Shown here: in pieces, positions 4,609-5,666 of the stretch | Layout: the number at the start of each line of letters is the position of its first letter | Position numbering within the stretch: the stretch's first letter is position 1 | Source of the DNA: JASFEQ01 sp050122535 | GTDB taxonomy: Bacteria; Desulfobacterota; DSM-4660; Desulfatiglandales; HGW-15 | NCBI GenBank assembly: GCA_050122535.1 | Contig: JASFIT010000320.1 | Span: 1-5,666 of the forward strand | Direction: 5' to 3' | Length of the DNA stretch: 5,666 nucleotides | Notes under the pieces: generated by a model | Seen by the model: the letters and a program-made list of their open reading frames with translations, nothing else | Databases searched by the model: none | What the model was told of the DNA's origin: nothing | Program-made: the position numbers and the translations under genes

Positions 4609-5655
4609 TCAACCAACCACGATCTTTTCCTTTGGCTCTGACACAACTTCGCCAACAATCGCAACGTCGCGGATGCCTTTTCCTGTCAATTCTCGCAAAA
4701 AATCATCCGCCTTGTCTTTTTCCACAGAAATGAGCAGACCACCCGACGTCTGGGGGTCAAAGAGCACGTCCTGAAGGAGACGATCCACTGAAGGCGCCAT
4801 TTCGACCACGCATTCGTAGAATTCACGGTTTTTGAAGGCGCCTGCTGGCACAAGGCCGATACTGGCATAGTTAAGCGTCTCAGGAAGGATGGGAATGTTA
4901 CTCGTGTAGATTTGGACGCCAAGTCCAGAGTCCTTTACCATTTCAGCCAGATGACCCAGAAATCCGAATCCAGTAATGTCCGTGCAAGCATGGACGGGAT
5001 AGCCTTTCATGACTTCTGCCCCATCCCGATTCAGGGTTGCCATGAGTTGGATGACAATATCTATGATTTCAGGGGATGCGAGTCCTCCTTTGATGGCCGT
5101 GTTGATAATGCCCGTACCTAAGGGCTTTGTCAGGATCAGTTGATCCCCTGCTTTGAGGTTCCCTTTAGTAAGGACTCTGTCGGGATGCACAAAGCCTGTG
5201 ACGGATAGACCATATTTCAGTTCTTTGTCCTCTACGCTGTGTCCACCAACCAGGACAACACCCGCCTCAGTCATTTTGTATAGTCCCCCATCGAGGATCT
5301 GGCGGAGTATGGAAATATCCATGTCTTTGACCGGGAAGGCCACCAGGTTCATGGCCGTTTTTGGTATGCCACCCATGGCGTAGATGTCACTTAGCGCGTT
5401 GGCTGCGGCGATCTGACCGAACCAGTAGGGATCGTCAACGGTAGGTGTGAAGAAATCCACAGTCTGGATGATCGCGAGATCATCGCTCACTTTGTACACC
5501 CCGGCGTCGTCTGCGCGATCCAGCCCAACAATGAGGTTTTCATCGGTTGGGAACGTCATGCCGCAAAGCGCCTTGTCCAGGTCCCCTGGAGGCAATTTAG
5601 AGGCTCACCCAGAACCTGTCACTGTTTCGGTAAGGCGTCTTTTCTGGTCAGCCAT
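4609..5655 (-). CDS. selD: Selenide, water dikinase SelD with selenocysteine 17
   Basis: SelD makes selenophosphate from selenide and ATP, the selenium donor for Sec-tRNA and for selenouridine in tRNA. Frame 5655-4609 encodes 348 residues (E. coli SelD has 347) if one in-frame TGA at codon 17 is read as selenocysteine. The N-terminus then reads G-S-G-U17-A-S-K20, aligned with G-A-G-C17-G-C-K20 of E. coli, where Cys17 and Lys20 are needed for catalysis. The AIR-synthase-like fold follows: R-A-D-D-A (47-51), A-L-S-D90-I-Y-A-M-G-G, G-G-H-S (137-140), T-D226-I-T-G-F-G-F-L-G-H and D-P-Q-T-S-G-G (300-306), which include the metal/ATP aspartates. ATG 5655 has GAGG four bases upstream. A start at TTG 5595 would drop the catalytic residue and Lys20 and has no ribosome site. 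yedF follows on the same strand. Confidence 0.93.
5569..5594 (-). promoter_or_regulatory. Bacterial SECIS-type stem-loop in selD
   Basis: On the minus strand, starting 11 bases after the UGA, U-GCCU pairs with AGGC-G (outer stem, one U-G pair) and CCAGG pairs with CCUGG (inner stem), with an ACA bulge on the 3' side and a GGA apical loop 21-23 bases after the UGA. Bacterial SECIS elements place a small loop with a G in its first two positions about 16-37 bases after the UGA, so this fits. SelB should bind it to direct selenocysteine insertion. Confidence 0.75.
5605..5607 (-). other. In-frame UGA read as selenocysteine (codon 17 of selD)
   Basis: The minus strand reads GGT-TCT-GGG-TGA-GCC-TCT here. 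The frame is open and SelD-like on both sides, and the TGA falls exactly at the catalytic cysteine position. Recoding is established in other selenoprotein SelDs; here it is deduced from the alignment and the stem-loop. Confidence 0.9.
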
Positions 5656-5656
5656 C

Positions 5657-5664
5657 TTTCCTCT
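5657..5664 (-). promoter_or_regulatory. Ribosome site for full-length selD
   Basis: The minus strand reads AGAGGAAA, with GAGG (5660-5663) four bases before ATG 5655. It supports the start upstream of the UGA codon. The promoter lies beyond the window. Confidence 0.65.
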
Positions 5665-5666
5665 CT

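Noticed and set aside
4606..4616. GGCTCAACCAA shared with 3360-3370
   Set aside because: An 11-base match without similar flanks; chance is a sufficient explanation.
3905..5383. Plus-strand open frames opposite yedF and selD
   Set aside because: They are antisense to well-supported genes, have no family features or ribosome sites, and arise from codon bias of the real frames.
5593..5595. TTG as the start of SelD
   Set aside because: It would remove the catalytic residue and Lys20, has no ribosome site, and ignores the SelD-like frame continuing upstream through the UGA to ATG 5655.

Overview
The window reads as bacterial chromosome from an anaerobe that uses selenium, most likely a Desulfobacterota (former Deltaproteobacteria) member. 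The grounds are a selenophosphate synthase that itself carries an in-frame UGA at the catalytic position, a YedF selenium-metabolism protein beside it, and an uncharacterised helical protein of a type I associate with that phylum. The phylum is inferred; no rRNA or marker gene is present.

Left third (1-1854): two lipoprotein genes on the minus strand. One (790-1854) is an unrecognised two-domain lipoprotein with an NTF2-like look. The other (60-431) is a small FMN-binding-domain lipoprotein with an SGAT flavinylation motif. A further minus-strand gene may begin at the left edge. The 358-base spacer between the two lipoprotein genes holds strong GC-rich inverted repeats, one sharing a 15-base core with a terminator-like hairpin at 3283-3311.

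Middle (1855-3908): an AT-rich spacer with nested palindromes, then on the plus strand a cytoplasmic serine hydrolase of the beta-lactamase/class C type (2116-3225), a short spacer with a 10-bp-period TAAAGTG repeat and a terminator-like hairpin, and a 170-aa charged helical protein of unknown function (3396-3908). The last gene converges on yedF and overlaps its 3' end by 11 bases.

Right third (3898-5655): a minus-strand selenium module, selD then yedF. An open frame without stops begins only at a TTG (5595), but the true selD gene starts at ATG 5655 and reads through a UGA at 5605-5607, giving a 348-aa protein with selenocysteine at position 17, where E. coli SelD has its catalytic Cys17. 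A stem-loop of the bacterial SECIS type lies just downstream. SelD makes selenophosphate, the selenium donor for selenocysteine, so this enzyme appears to need its own product for its synthesis. YedF (TusA-like domain plus DsrE-like domain) probably handles reactive selenium or sulfur in the same pathway. The recoded selD is the most noteworthy item in the window.
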